Shown: positions 1 through 7,733 of the stretch, piece by piece
Layout: each line of letters begins with the position of its first letter
How positions within the stretch are numbered: the stretch's first letter is position 1
Virus record (IMG/VR): IMGVR_UViG_3300042386_000505
Span: 1 to 38,580 of that record
Length of the DNA: 38,580 bases
Direction: 5' to 3' (one strand)
DNA from: a virus
Position numbers and translations under genes: made by a program
Notes under the pieces: model-generated
What the model was told of the DNA's origin: nothing
Databases searched by the model: none
Seen by the model: the letters and a program-made list of their open reading frames with translations, nothing else

Positions 1-50
1 ACAAAGAGTTATCATAAAACATATGAGAAGCCCTATATATAGAAAAGAAT

Positions 51-66
51 ATCCCCCGAAGGGGAT
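51..66 (-). terminator. Intrinsic terminator of the leftward gene
   Basis: Read on the minus strand this is a perfect 6-bp stem ATCCCC/GGGGAT closed by a TTCG tetraloop, followed by ATTCTTTT. It starts only 4 nt after the stop codon of the minus-strand gene ending at 71. The very stable C(UUCG)G loop and the T-rich tail fit a rho-independent terminator. Confidence 0.65.
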
Positions 67-70
67 TGTT

Positions 71-361
71 CTATGAAGCAAGGTTCTTCTTGATAAGCCT
101 AAAGAGTATATCTTTAGCTTTACTATTAGAAGGGAATGCACCGCCAAAGATTATAAGATCTTTGTTTGAGCATTCATGGTACATCAACCCTGACTTTAGA
201 TTAGGATATTCTACAGAGAAGTCAGTCCAGACCTTGCGGGCAACTGCTTTCTTAGATATAAACTTAATACCGAAGGTGTTAGGTTGATTAGTTGGGTATT
301 CAAACCCGAAGTCTTCTAAGCCTAATAGGAAAGAAGACATAGCTTTTGTATCTGTTTTCAT
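71..361 (-). CDS. Hypothetical protein, 96 aa, leftward
   Basis: This is the only convincing minus-strand gene. The open frame extends upstream to 412, but I chose the ATG at 361 because the residues before it (many Leu, Cys and Tyr) do not look like protein start sequence, and the product from Met-Lys-Thr-Asp onward is a balanced soluble protein. It is rich in Phe, Gly and Lys and has no transmembrane segment or motif that I recognise. The stop is followed at once by a UUCG-loop terminator, which supports a real transcription unit. It points away from the structural genes and may belong to another (early?) block lying to the left. Function unknown. Confidence 0.6.
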   Translation of the reverse strand: MKTDTKAMSSFLLGLEDFGFEYPTNQPNTFGIKFISKKAVARKVWTDFSVEYPNLKSGLMYHECSNKDLIIFGGAFPSNSKAKDILFRLIKKNLAS

Positions 362-404
362 AATATAGTTTAGACATAGACATAGACTTAAATAAGTAAA
401 ACAT

Positions 405-536
405 ATGAGCACTGGTGAGCATGAGCTTGTAGCAGAGCTTCCTAGCTACCATACCCATCTAGCTTCTTCTTCTGTTAGAAAAAAACATTTTACTAGACTA
501 GATTTAGGATTGCCTAGTATAAAACATGGGGGGTAG
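405..536 (+). CDS. Possible micro-ORF, 43 aa
   Basis: An ATG preceded by TAAAACAT, the same leader seen before several real genes here (1281, 4972, 8698), opens a 43-codon frame ending in TAG at 534-536. The predicted product is low in hydrophobic residues and has His, Ser and basic residues towards the end; I recognise nothing. It lies in the divergent intergenic region and overlaps only the rejected upstream extension of the leftward gene. It may be a real small early gene, a leader peptide, or chance. Confidence 0.22.
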   Translation: MSTGEHELVAELPSYHTHLASSSVRKKHFTRLDLGLPSIKHGG

Positions 537-585
537 GGGGGAAGTTGTGAGAGGCCGGGGTTGTTTTATAGAAGACCCCACCCCC
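528..585. other. G-rich island with inverted C-rich partner
   Basis: Two runs of six G (528-533 and 536-541) are followed by GGGG at 557-560 and then by CCCCACCCCC at 576-585. The G and C tracts can pair as a long hairpin, or the four potential G-tracts could form a quadruplex. This is exceptional in an otherwise very AT-rich sequence. It sits directly before the promoter-like box at 598. Apart from the 43-aa micro-ORF and promoter candidate, I see nothing else in the 362-671 intergenic stretch. Confidence 0.5.
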
Positions 586-597
586 TGGTACATATAG

Positions 598-605
598 TAT
601 ATTTG
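598..605 (+). promoter_or_regulatory. Bacteroidota-type -7 box TATATTTG
   Basis: TATATTTG matches the Bacteroidota -7 consensus TAnnTTTG. The surrounding 12-mer ATAGTATATTTG (594-605) is identical to 8665-8676, the best promoter in the window. No clear TTTG lies about 20 nt upstream. It would drive the 54-aa gene at 672 with a leader of about 60 nt. Confidence 0.45.
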
Positions 606-671
606 CCATACCATTTCCTATATACCCTACAAGATCTTGTTTTTGTTCTTATATATATGTATATTTAATAT

Positions 672-836
672 ATGGAAGAATGGGAAGTATTACTCCGCGA
701 AAAGTTAGAGCTTGAGATTCCGGAAGGGATCTATTCTATAGAGATGGAAGGTAAGAAGTATCTCACCGGCAGAAATGGTATTATTGATTATCTGGTATAT
801 AAGGAAAGAGAAGTTAGGTTGAGTGGAAATAAGTGA
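672..836 (+). CDS. Hypothetical small protein, 54 aa
   Basis: This short ATG-to-TGA frame encodes a charged 54-residue protein rich in Glu and Lys. Its GKKYLTGRNGIIDYLVYKER stretch is good-quality protein sequence rather than random translation. It is preceded by a TATATTTG promoter box at 598 and followed 30 nt later by the GroES-like gene, whose own -7 box begins 1 nt after this stop. There is no signal peptide or membrane segment. I do not recognise the family. Confidence 0.5.
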   Translation: MEEWEVLLREKLELEIPEGIYSIEMEGKKYLTGRNGIIDYLVYKEREVRLSGNK

Positions 837-844
837 TATCTTTG
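837..844 (+). promoter_or_regulatory. -7 box TATCTTTG before the GroES gene
   Basis: TATCTTTG fits TAnnTTTG and lies 22 nt before the ATG of the GroES-like gene, giving a short leader that contains AAACCAACA, a string repeated before four other start codons in the window. A convincing -33 TTTG is not seen (only TTG at 819-821, spaced 15 nt). Confidence 0.45.
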
Positions 845-866
845 CACCTATAAATAAACCAACAAT

Positions 867-1133
867 ATGAAAGTAAAACCATTAGCTAACAGGGTGATCA
901 TTTCACCAACAGATCAAGAGACAGAAGAGGTAAGAGCCTCCGGATTAATTACCATGAAAAAAGAACTGCCTCCTTCCACTCGTGGAAAAGTAATGGCCAT
1001 AGGAGAGAAGGTTTCAGCTGATGTTAAAGTAGGAGATCTTGTTCAATATGGTCAGCACTCAGGAATCATTTTTGAATGGGAAGAAAAAGAATATTTAATT
1101 ATGCGTGAACCAGATATTATTTGTGTATTGTAA
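867..1133 (+). CDS. groES: GroES-like co-chaperonin
   Basis: The 88-residue product has GroES layout and near-usual length. It begins with K-PLANRV, has the mobile-loop region around ASGLITM (residues 25-31), then RGKVMAIGEK, the DLVQYG turn, and ends in the EYLIMREPDIICVL strand typical of the C-terminus. GroES caps GroEL and assists folding. Phage versions (T4 gp31 is the classic case) adapt the host chaperonin for large capsid proteins, so a role in folding the 545-residue capsid protein is a reasonable inference. No GroEL is in the window. It forms its own unit between the TATCTTTG promoter at 837 and the terminator at 1191. It uses the AAACCAACA leader rather than a Shine-Dalgarno site. 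Confidence 0.88.
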   Translation: MKVKPLANRVIISPTDQETEEVRASGLITMKKELPPSTRGKVMAIGEKVSADVKVGDLVQYGQHSGIIFEWEEKEYLIMREPDIICVL

Positions 1134-1190
1134 AAAATAAAGCCTAACTTTAAAGGCTTGTTCTATTGATATGTTTTTAGGGAAAACAGT

Positions 1191-1231
1191 AAAAGATCCT
1201 CATTAAGAAATTTTTGAGGATTTTTTATTTT
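1191..1231 (+). terminator. Intrinsic terminator after the GroES gene
   Basis: The arms ATCCTCA (1196-1202) and TGAGGAT (1215-1221) form a 7-bp stem that A-tract/T-tract pairing can lengthen to about 12 bp. It is followed by TTTTTATTTTG. A weaker AAGCCT/AGGCTT hairpin lies at 1140-1159. Together they separate the chaperonin unit from the tail genes. Confidence 0.7.
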
Positions 1232-1256
1232 GTTATAATAATAATATGTATATTAG

Positions 1257-1274
1257 TACTTTATTTATAAAGTA
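1257..1274. promoter_or_regulatory. Palindrome upstream of the tail-spike genes
   Basis: TACTTTAT and ATAAAGTA form a perfect 8-bp inverted repeat separated by TT. It ends 6 nt before the ATG at 1281, so it could be an operator or a leader hairpin. ACTTT/AAAGT half-sites also occur at 8629-8639, before the next operon. The identical 14-mer AGTATAAAACATGG occurs at 1271-1284 and at 516-529. No strong promoter box was found here. Confidence 0.35.
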
Positions 1275-1280
1275 TAAAAC

Positions 1281-1877
1281 ATGGATCCAATAAGTTGGGA
1301 TGCTCTAAAAGCAAGAGGTCAGATAATTAACTTAGCAGATATCAATAGAGACAAGGATTATTTTGTTCTTGGTCATTATGATAATAGACGCAGGGAGTAT
1401 CAATGGACTGACTATCCTTTATATCTAGTAAAGGCTTCTGATATTCTTGGACAAATAAATTTTGTAGATAAACAAAAAGTAAATTCAAACACAACATTCC
1501 AAACATTATTAAGTACATATATAGATGTACCTTTTATGACTCTTACAACTCAAGAGTTAGGTGGACCAACACCGGGAGCACTTGGAAATTATCAAATACA
1601 TTTTTCAGCTAGCTATCAACTTTCAGATCTAGGATCTTCAGCTGAATTCATTTTAAATATTGATGGAGTAGATATACTTCCTACCGAGGTGATAGAGTCT
1701 CCAAATAATACAGGTATCTATAGAACAAGTATAATCTGGCAAGTAGATAGTTTACCAGCCAATAAAGTAATTAAAGTAAAATTCAAAATCATACCAATAA
1801 CTCCTACTGTATCTACATTAACTGTGTTTAATAGAGTATTGATGATTGATGGTGCTAACACATTAAATGTAATATAA
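1281..1877 (+). CDS. Tail spike/fibre-associated protein with anchor-like N-terminus
   Basis: This 198-residue protein starts with about 60 residues that follow the same pattern as the N-termini of the genes at 1879 and 3617: an ALKARG-like helix, then (L/I)ADI..DKDY(F/V)VLG.Y, a variable loop and a final Y.L....ILG segment. The remainder is rich in Thr, Ser and Asn, consistent with a beta-structured fibre or adaptor domain. The shared N-terminal module probably docks these proteins to the tail. It is the first gene of the host-recognition block and is separated from the next by a single nucleotide. No catalytic motif is visible. Confidence 0.6.
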   Translation: MDPISWDALKARGQIINLADINRDKDYFVLGHYDNRRREYQWTDYPLYLVKASDILGQINFVDKQKVNSNTTFQTLLSTYIDVPFMTLTTQELGGPTPGALGNYQIHFSASYQLSDLGSSAEFILNIDGVDILPTEVIESPNNTGIYRTSIIWQVDSLPANKVIKVKFKIIPITPTVSTLTVFNRVLMIDGANTLNVI

Positions 1878-1878
1878 C

Positions 1879-3366
1879 ATGGAAGACACAACAATTGAAT
1901 CTCTAATAGCTAACAATCTAGTATTGACTAAAGCAGATCTTATTAATCCTGCTAATGATTATATAGTTGTTGGTATGTATCAACAAGGTACTAATAAGTA
2001 TAGAGGAGCCGGAACAAGCTATAAGAATTATGCACTTGCTCTTAGTGAAATTGCTGGAAACAGTGTTAGTAATAGTAATAAGAATATAATAGTAGTAGAT
2101 TCAGTTTTTGGTGATGATGCTTCAGCAGCAGCTGCTGGCAACTATGACTTTAACAAACCTTTTCAGACTATTAATAATGCTGTAGCTAATGCTAATAACG
2201 GAGATACTCTTTGGGTACTAGGAGGAACTTATACTATTCTAAACAATCTTCTAGATAAACAGCTGACTATTTATGCATGGAATTGTCAATTACTATTTAG
2301 AGGACCACAAACAGGATCAATTTTTACAGAACTTACTATTAAAGGTAATGCTGATATATATATTTTATCTGGTGCAGCCTTTAATACAACACCTTGTGTG
2401 AATGCTAATATAAACATAGAGTGTAATGTATTGTATGCATATGAAGATGTACCTTTTTATCTAGATCATCAAGACTATAGTCAAGCATGTTACTTTACAT
2501 TAAAAGCAAATTACTTAGATATACAAGGTGTATTCTTTGCTTTTATAGCATTAAACTATAATGTAAATGTTGATGTAACAACCTTGGAAAGAAATGGACC
2601 AACTCCACCTTTTTCTATGGGAGATTTTTGGTTTACTAATCTTGGTGCTGGTGCTGTTACAGGATTTGATACAACATCTAGATTTAACTTTGGTAGTACT
2701 AACATTAGTTCAAAGAGTGGTCACTCTCTTATAAAGTTAGACTATGGTGCACCTGAAAATAAATACTTTGTAACAGGTAATTACTTTGCAGAAAACTATG
2801 CTGGAGTAAGTGGTCCAACAGCTATTGTTTCTCATGATACTTCACAAAGTTTTGTAGAGATAGATGCCACAATGAATCTTATAGGTGTAAGTGTTTATGT
2901 TTCAAGAGGTGCTGCATCACAAGCTATAATCAAAGGTAATATTATCCATGATTCTAATACTTATGTATCAGATTTTGCTTCTTGCTATTATATAAGAGAT
3001 GGCAAATTAAAACTGTATGCTGATACTAGAAGTATAGGTAATCAAATTCTTGTTGTACCTGCAGTAACTGCATTAACTCCAGAAATAGATATTAATAACT
3101 GTAAGCTAGTTAATGCAGGAGGTCTTAATAATATAATCCTTACTCTACAAGCGGCTTGTACACTAAGAATATTTAATGCCAAGTTTATAGTAGATCTTGC
3201 TAATACATATTCAGCTACAGCATCAACAACATTACTAGCAGAAGTTTATTCATTATATGATAATGTAGCAATGGATGCTACTATAGGTAATAGTTTGGGT
3301 ACAGGTTCACCAGATCAATCAATAGGTGAGCTTACCAATACAAACATGACAGACATAGGATTTTAA
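1879..3366 (+). CDS. Tail spike protein with beta-helix-like body
   Basis: This 495-residue protein carries the shared anchor (residues 1-60, ending YALALSEIAG). A VDSVFGDD stretch (73-80) and the segment at 93-119 (KPFQTI...GDTLWVLGGTY) follow, the usual entry into right-handed parallel beta-helices of the pectate-lyase type. The rest is repetitive Asn/Ile/Val-rich sequence of beta-helix character. Such spikes bind and sometimes cleave surface polysaccharides; I cannot see catalytic residues, so depolymerase activity is only possible. A 20-nt stretch at 2029-2048 coding for the anchor is identical to 3767-3786 in the paralogue, which points to recent duplication or conversion. Confidence 0.7.
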   Translation: MEDTTIESLIANNLVLTKADLINPANDYIVVGMYQQGTNKYRGAGTSYKNYALALSEIAGNSVSNSNKNIIVVDSVFGDDASAAAAGNYDFNKPFQTINNAVANANNGDTLWVLGGTYTILNNLLDKQLTIYAWNCQLLFRGPQTGSIFTELTIKGNADIYILSGAAFNTTPCVNANINIECNVLYAYEDVPFYLDHQDYSQACYFTLKANYLDIQGVFFAFIALNYNVNVDVTTLERNGPTPPFSMGDFWFTNLGAGAVTGFDTTSRFNFGSTNISSKSGHSLIKLDYGAPENKYFVTGNYFAENYAGVSGPTAIVSHDTSQSFVEIDATMNLIGVSVYVSRGAASQAIIKGNIIHDSNTYVSDFASCYYIRDGKLKLYADTRSIGNQILVVPAVTALTPEIDINNCKLVNAGGLNNIILTLQAACTLRIFNAKFIVDLANTYSATASTTLLAEVYSLYDNVAMDATIGNSLGTGSPDQSIGELTNTNMTDIGF

Positions 3367-3383
3367 CATTTAAAAATAACACA

Positions 3384-3578
3384 ATGAAAATATCAATCAA
3401 TACATTAGAAGTAAAAGCAGAAGGTACAAATGGCACATCTATTAGCCTTACTAATATAAACTTTAATACAGAGGCTACTAAACTAGGAATGTCTAATAAA
3501 GTTGTAGACACTGAATCTCTTTCTTCTGGAGAAAAAGCAATAGTGGCTGCATTTGTTAATCTTATAAACAGCAAGTAA
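3384..3578 (+). CDS. Small conserved-type protein, 64 aa
   Basis: The frame encodes a 64-residue protein with a beta-rich first half and an amphipathic C-terminal helix (SSGEKAIVAAFVNLINSK). It sits between the two spike genes in the same orientation with short gaps on both sides, and its composition is protein-like. It might be a chaperone or accessory protein for the neighbouring spikes, but nothing in the sequence proves this. The overlapping minus-strand frame is a shadow. Confidence 0.6.
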   Translation: MKISINTLEVKAEGTNGTSISLTNINFNTEATKLGMSNKVVDTESLSSGEKAIVAAFVNLINSK

Positions 3579-3616
3579 TCATGAGTGTAGGCAACTTAAA
3601 ATAATAGAACAATAAA

Positions 3617-4960
3617 ATGGACATATTTAATATACAAGCTCTCATAAAAGAAGGAAGACTTATTATAGCTAATGATGTTGACCCAACTGAATCATATCTA
3701 CAAGTAGGTGTTTTTCAAAAAGGTAATAGACCGAGTAATGCTAGTAACGCTGACACCTATCGTTCTTATGCACTTGCTCTTAGTGAGTTATCAGGAAGTT
3801 CACTACCTATAGTGCGTTATGTTTATTTAGTACAAGATGCTAGTGATGCCCTTCGTATGGGTGGCACTGCAAGTAATGTATACACTACTTTTCAAACAGC
3901 TTATGATGCAGCTAATACTTTACAACTAACTTTAGGTGGATCAAATACCGTTGTTATACTAGTTGGAAATACTACCGCTGCAACAGTAGGTAATCTTACA
4001 CTTACAGCAAACTATAACCGGTTTGTCTTAATAAAAGGGATAAACCTTTATAGCTCTATTCTTGGAAATATTATAGCTACAAATAACCTAGGTGATGGAT
4101 ATCATGTGGGTGTAAATACCAGTACAGCTGTTACTATAACAGATGTAAGAATTGGAACAATAAGTACTAATGCAACGGGTGCTACAGGAACTTCAGGAAA
4201 TGTGTCTACTCGCCTCAATGCTGTCCAGTTAGGTAATATAGACACGTCTATAACAAACACATTAAACACAACAGGAAATGGGGGGTCAGTTACTGTAAGT
4301 GTTAATACCAATAATTTTGTTGTATTTGGAAACATAACAACTTCAAGCAAAGGCCCAACAAGTTCTGCAGGATCAGTTGCCATTGTTGCGGCTTCTTTTT
4401 CATTTAGTCAAATTATTACAGCAAATGGAAACTTAAATGGAAATGTAACACTTGGTGCAATACAAGGAAGCTTTTTTGGAAACCGTGTTAAATTATCAAG
4501 TGTTGGTGGCCTACAATCAGCATTTACAATGCAGAATGGACAAATAAGTCAATTAGACCTATCTACAGCAGGCAGCATAACCCTTACGGAAGCGGTAGTT
4601 GGAAGTCTTGCTGTAGTTAACACTAGCCCAACACTTACTCCTAATACTTTAACCATTATAGATTCAAGACTTATTAATAAGACAATTTCCGATTTGTTAA
4701 CAGTAATAACAGCAAAACTAAGCTCTTTCAATTCTATAGAACAAGTAGGTGATAATTCTATTATCTCAAATTGTGTATTTGATGGTATAGATACATCAGG
4801 AATCAGTCCAACAATAAGTGAAATTGGCACAGGTTGTTCAATATACAATTGCACTGTACTGCAAGGATCCTTAGGTATTGATAATAGTTTACCAGTAACT
4901 GTAAATGGTTTTGGAACTATATTTGTAAATGGTGTAGGAGCAAACGTAACAATAATTTAA
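3617..4960 (+). CDS. Tail spike/fibre protein, second paralogue
   Basis: The 447-residue product repeats the anchor module at residues 1-60 (LIIANDVDPTESYLQVG, then YALALSELSG at 51-60, the same positions as in the 1879 product). The body differs: it is Thr/Asn/Val-rich with a regular pattern of short beta strands (residues ~100-440) and little charge, again consistent with a solenoid spike. Sharing an anchor while differing in the body is typical of phages with several receptor-binding proteins. Minus-strand open frames within it are shadows of its low-complexity composition. Confidence 0.68.
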   Translation: MDIFNIQALIKEGRLIIANDVDPTESYLQVGVFQKGNRPSNASNADTYRSYALALSELSGSSLPIVRYVYLVQDASDALRMGGTASNVYTTFQTAYDAANTLQLTLGGSNTVVILVGNTTAATVGNLTLTANYNRFVLIKGINLYSSILGNIIATNNLGDGYHVGVNTSTAVTITDVRIGTISTNATGATGTSGNVSTRLNAVQLGNIDTSITNTLNTTGNGGSVTVSVNTNNFVVFGNITTSSKGPTSSAGSVAIVAASFSFSQIITANGNLNGNVTLGAIQGSFFGNRVKLSSVGGLQSAFTMQNGQISQLDLSTAGSITLTEAVVGSLAVVNTSPTLTPNTLTIIDSRLINKTISDLLTVITAKLSSFNSIEQVGDNSIISNCVFDGIDTSGISPTISEIGTGCSIYNCTVLQGSLGIDNSLPVTVNGFGTIFVNGVGANVTII

Positions 4961-4971
4961 AACATATAATT

Positions 4972-6276
4972 ATGAGCATAGGTAATACAAAAGACAAGAA
5001 TAATAATTATGGTAATAATTACCCATACCAACTAGCTAGTCTAAAACTATTAGGTAATATAAGTGATGCTGTTAGTAATCAAGTTGTTGGACCTATGGCT
5101 AACGATGCCTTTGGTAGACTAAGAGTATCTAGTCCTTTAACACTATTTGATTCATCTCATAGATACAGAGACAATGGTTTGTGGAATACTTCTACAGCTA
5201 GTGGAGGTGCCGCTGTGTTTAGTGCTAATGAAGGTTTAGTTAATCTTAATGTAAATACTACTAGTGGTTCACAAGTACTGAGAGAAACTACAAAAGTATT
5301 TTCTTATCAGCCAGGTAAGTCTTTACTAGTGTTTAACACTTTTGTAATGGCTCCTGCTCAAACTAACCTTAGACAAAGAGTAGGTTATTTTGGTACACAA
5401 AATGGACTATACATTCAGTTAAACAATAGTACTTTAAGCTTTGTAAAAAGAAGCTTAGTTACAGGAGTTGTTACAGAAACTGTTGTAAATCAATCAGCCT
5501 GGAGTGTAGACAAAATGGATGGCACCGGCCCATCTGGTGTTACATTAGACATCACTAAAGCTCAGATTCTCTTTATGGATATTGAGTGGCTTGGTGAAGG
5601 TACTGTAAGATTAGGCTTTGTAATAGATGGTAATTTTATACTTTGCCACAGATTCAACCATGCAAATATTATTACCTCAACTTACATTACAACTGCTTCT
5701 CTTCCTCTGAGATATGAGATAACTAACACAGGAGCAACTGCAATTTCTAGTACACTAAAACAAGTATGCTCTACTGTAATCTCAGAAGGAGGATATGAAT
5801 TAAAAGGTACACAACAAACTGTAGGAACACCTATTACAGCCCCTACAAATTTAGCTGTTGCTGGTACATATTATCCTGTTATAAGTATAAAACTTGGAGC
5901 AAGTTATTTGGATGCAGTAGTAATACCAAGTGCTTTATCTATAATGGGTGTTTCATCAGGTATTTACAACTGGAAAGTAGTAGCTACAGGAACAACAACA
6001 GGAGGAGCATGGGTTCCTGCTTCAGCAACATCTGCTGTAGAATATAACATTACAGGAACAAGTTTTGCTTTAGGTAGAACTTTAGCATCTGGTTTCCTTA
6101 CATCAAGTGCACTAGCTTCAGTAGCACTAGATATTTTAAAAGAAGCCTTGTTTGCTTTTCAACTAGAAAGAGACAGTTTTACAAGTACCCCTTATGAATT
6201 AACCTTAGTAGTAGCAGCTAGTACAAACACAGAACTTGTATATGCTTCTATGGACTGGGAAGAAGTAAGTAGATAA
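4972..6276 (+). CDS. Conserved phage virion protein (AFGRLRVS family)
   Basis: This 434-residue protein has the signature AFGRLRVSSPLTLFDSSH near residues 46-64 and SYQPGKSLLVFNTFV further on. I remember this pattern from a family of structural proteins in many large environmental phages, usually beside tail fibre genes; its exact role is not known to me. The middle resembles a lectin-like beta sandwich (for example the FMDIEWLGEGTVRLGF stretch). It starts at the ATG preceded by TTTAAAACATATAATT, the leader type used by several genes here. A tail or fibre component is the best reading. Confidence 0.65.
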   Translation: MSIGNTKDKNNNYGNNYPYQLASLKLLGNISDAVSNQVVGPMANDAFGRLRVSSPLTLFDSSHRYRDNGLWNTSTASGGAAVFSANEGLVNLNVNTTSGSQVLRETTKVFSYQPGKSLLVFNTFVMAPAQTNLRQRVGYFGTQNGLYIQLNNSTLSFVKRSLVTGVVTETVVNQSAWSVDKMDGTGPSGVTLDITKAQILFMDIEWLGEGTVRLGFVIDGNFILCHRFNHANIITSTYITTASLPLRYEITNTGATAISSTLKQVCSTVISEGGYELKGTQQTVGTPITAPTNLAVAGTYYPVISIKLGASYLDAVVIPSALSIMGVSSGIYNWKVVATGTTTGGAWVPASATSAVEYNITGTSFALGRTLASGFLTSSALASVALDILKEALFAFQLERDSFTSTPYELTLVVAASTNTELVYASMDWEEVSR

Positions 6277-6294
6277 ACATATTAACTTTAAACT

Positions 6295-6840
6295 ATGAAA
6301 AAATATACAGTAGAAGAGCTTAAAGCTCAATTCCAAAAACACAATTATGAGTGGCTTCCATTTCACTTTGTAGGCATTAGATCTACAGCTAACTTACCTA
6401 ACCAGTTTGATGACTTGTTTGGTATGGTATATGGTGATAAAGTAGAATGGTTTACATGCACTACTAACCCAGGTACACACTGGTTAAAGAACTTGCTTAA
6501 TCCAAAAGGTACTGCATTACTTAAAGCTAACCAGTATAAAGATACTTGGTCTATAGGTATGCACCAAGGAAAGTACAAAGCTTTTTGCCAAGTTAAACCG
6601 GTAGAAGTATTCCGTGACAAAAACTTAGATGACAAAGCAGAAGAAACAGCTACTATAGACAAAGGCTTGTTTGGTATAAACATCCACAGAGCTAATGAGA
6701 AGTTTACTTCTAAGCTTATAGACAAGTGGTCAGCCGGTTGTCAAGTACTTAACAATCCAGCAGACTTTGCTAAAATATTGTTTGCTGCTGAGTCTAGTAA
6801 GCAAAAGTTTTTTACATACACTTTATTAAAAGAATTCTAA
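6295..6840 (+). CDS. Phage lysin, L,D-transpeptidase-like
   Basis: The 181-residue protein has CTTNPGTHWL (55-64), the helix/strand FCQVKPVEVFRD (97-108), then GINIHRAN (127-134) and KWSAGCQVL (144-152). The H131 plus S-A-G-C149 arrangement mirrors the L,D-transpeptidase/carboxypeptidase active site (conserved His, then SxGC). This family is common as a peptidoglycan-active lysin in phages, and C149 would be the nucleophile. There is no signal peptide, so it would need a holin. It is the first gene of the lysis cassette, 1 nt before the spanin-like gene. Confidence 0.72.
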   Translation: MKKYTVEELKAQFQKHNYEWLPFHFVGIRSTANLPNQFDDLFGMVYGDKVEWFTCTTNPGTHWLKNLLNPKGTALLKANQYKDTWSIGMHQGKYKAFCQVKPVEVFRDKNLDDKAEETATIDKGLFGINIHRANEKFTSKLIDKWSAGCQVLNNPADFAKILFAAESSKQKFFTYTLLKEF

Positions 6841-6841
6841 T

Positions 6842-7123
6842 ATGAAACTACCTATATCTTTCAAAGACTTTTCTAAAGACCCAGTTAAAGGTCTTTTATT
6901 CATAGTATTATTAGCAGTAGGCTACCTTTACTATGACAACAAAGCTAGCTACCAAGCTCAAACAAAAGAGTACAAAGCTCAGTATACTGACTGTGGTGTT
7001 AAAGTAGAAGCTCTAGAAAAAAAGCTTGATCAGAAAACAGAAAGACTTAGAAGAGCTGATAGTGTTATGGCTATTTCAGTAGCTAGATTAGAAGTGTTAA
7101 ATGAAATAAATCAGATAAAATGA
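6842..7123 (+). CDS. Inner-membrane spanin-like protein (i-spanin/Rz-like)
   Basis: The 93-residue product has one N-terminal transmembrane segment (about residues 17-30, GLLFIVLLAVGYLYY) followed by a highly charged coiled coil (VEALEKKLDQKTERLRRADS). That is the i-spanin layout: membrane anchor inside, coiled coil in the periplasm. Its last codons overlap the start of the lipoprotein gene by 4 nt (ATGA), as expected for a coupled spanin pair. Spanins fuse inner and outer membranes in the last step of Gram-negative lysis, fitting a Bacteroidota host. The call rests on topology and context, not on sequence identity. Confidence 0.6.
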   Translation: MKLPISFKDFSKDPVKGLLFIVLLAVGYLYYDNKASYQAQTKEYKAQYTDCGVKVEALEKKLDQKTERLRRADSVMAISVARLEVLNEINQIK

Positions 7124-7482
7124 AAAAGTTAATAATCATCAGTTTGGTCATACTCTCTTCTTGTCAAGATAATTCTGCTCCAAAAGTAGAAGAAGCTTTT
7201 GTAATGGATACAGTTGTTTTACTTGACACAACTAGAATAGACTCAATTTCAGAAAAAATCTCTACTCTTTTAATAAGCACAGAACATGTTGAGAAAAAAG
7301 TAACAGAGATTAAAGCAATGAAGAAAGAAAACACAAGTCTTAAAAAAGAACTTGTAGAAACTAAGGCTGAGCTTGAAGAAGTTAAAGCTGTATTAGCAGA
7401 TACAACTAGTGAAGTAAAAAAGAAAAAAAGAACATTTTTACAAAAAGTAATATCAACAATTAAAAAAGACACAGCACAATGA
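7120..7482 (+). CDS. Outer-membrane lipoprotein, o-spanin-like
   Basis: This 120-residue protein has a lipoprotein signal: MKK, a hydrophobic core and the lipobox LSSC with C15 as the lipidated cysteine. The mature part is a long charged coiled coil (residues ~45-100) ending in a basic KKKKRTFLQKVISTIKK tail. With the preceding membrane coiled-coil protein it makes a plausible two-component spanin. It overlaps both neighbours by ATGA (7120-7123 and 7479-7482), so translation is probably coupled. It could also be an unrelated membrane lipoprotein, for example for superinfection exclusion. Confidence 0.58.
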   Translation: MKKLIIISLVILSSCQDNSAPKVEEAFVMDTVVLLDTTRIDSISEKISTLLISTEHVEKKVTEIKAMKKENTSLKKELVETKAELEEVKAVLADTTSEVKKKKRTFLQKVISTIKKDTAQ

Positions 7483-7733
7483 AAAAGTTTTGGACAATGT
7501 TTGATGACAACAACAGCATCAATGAAAAAGCAGTAGTAGGCTTTATAGCCTTTATAGTAATGATCCTTTTTGCCTTTGTAGATATAGGCACAGGAATAGT
7601 TAATAGACCTTTACTGGTTAATGAGTTTATCTTCAACTCATTCCAAGTTATAACAATAGCTTGTTTTGGTATAGCCTCTGTAGATAAGTGGATTAATAAA
7701 AAGCACAATACAGAAGAAAGTGGGAACAATTAA
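7479..7733 (+). CDS. Small two-TM membrane protein, possible holin or antiholin
   Basis: The 84-residue product has two hydrophobic segments (about residues 18-36 and 51-66) joined by a short loop, and a charged C-terminus (DKWINKKHNTEES). This is class II holin topology. It sits inside the lysis cassette, overlapping the lipoprotein gene by 4 nt and the next holin-like gene by 14 nt. Since another holin-like protein follows, one may be the holin and the other an antiholin or pinholin; the sequence does not decide. Confidence 0.5.
   Translation: MKKFWTMFDDNNSINEKAVVGFIAFIVMILFAFVDIGTGIVNRPLLVNEFIFNSFQVITIACFGIASVDKWINKKHNTEESGNN

Noticed and set aside
526-597. 23-codon ORF at the copied 14-mer AGTATAAAACATGG
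   Set aside because: The leader matches that of the gene at 1281, but the product is read from the G/C-rich hairpin and does not look like protein.
3581-3604. 7-codon ORF (MSVGNLK) resembling the start of the gene at 4972
   Set aside because: About 14 of 21 bases match, too short to separate remnant from chance.
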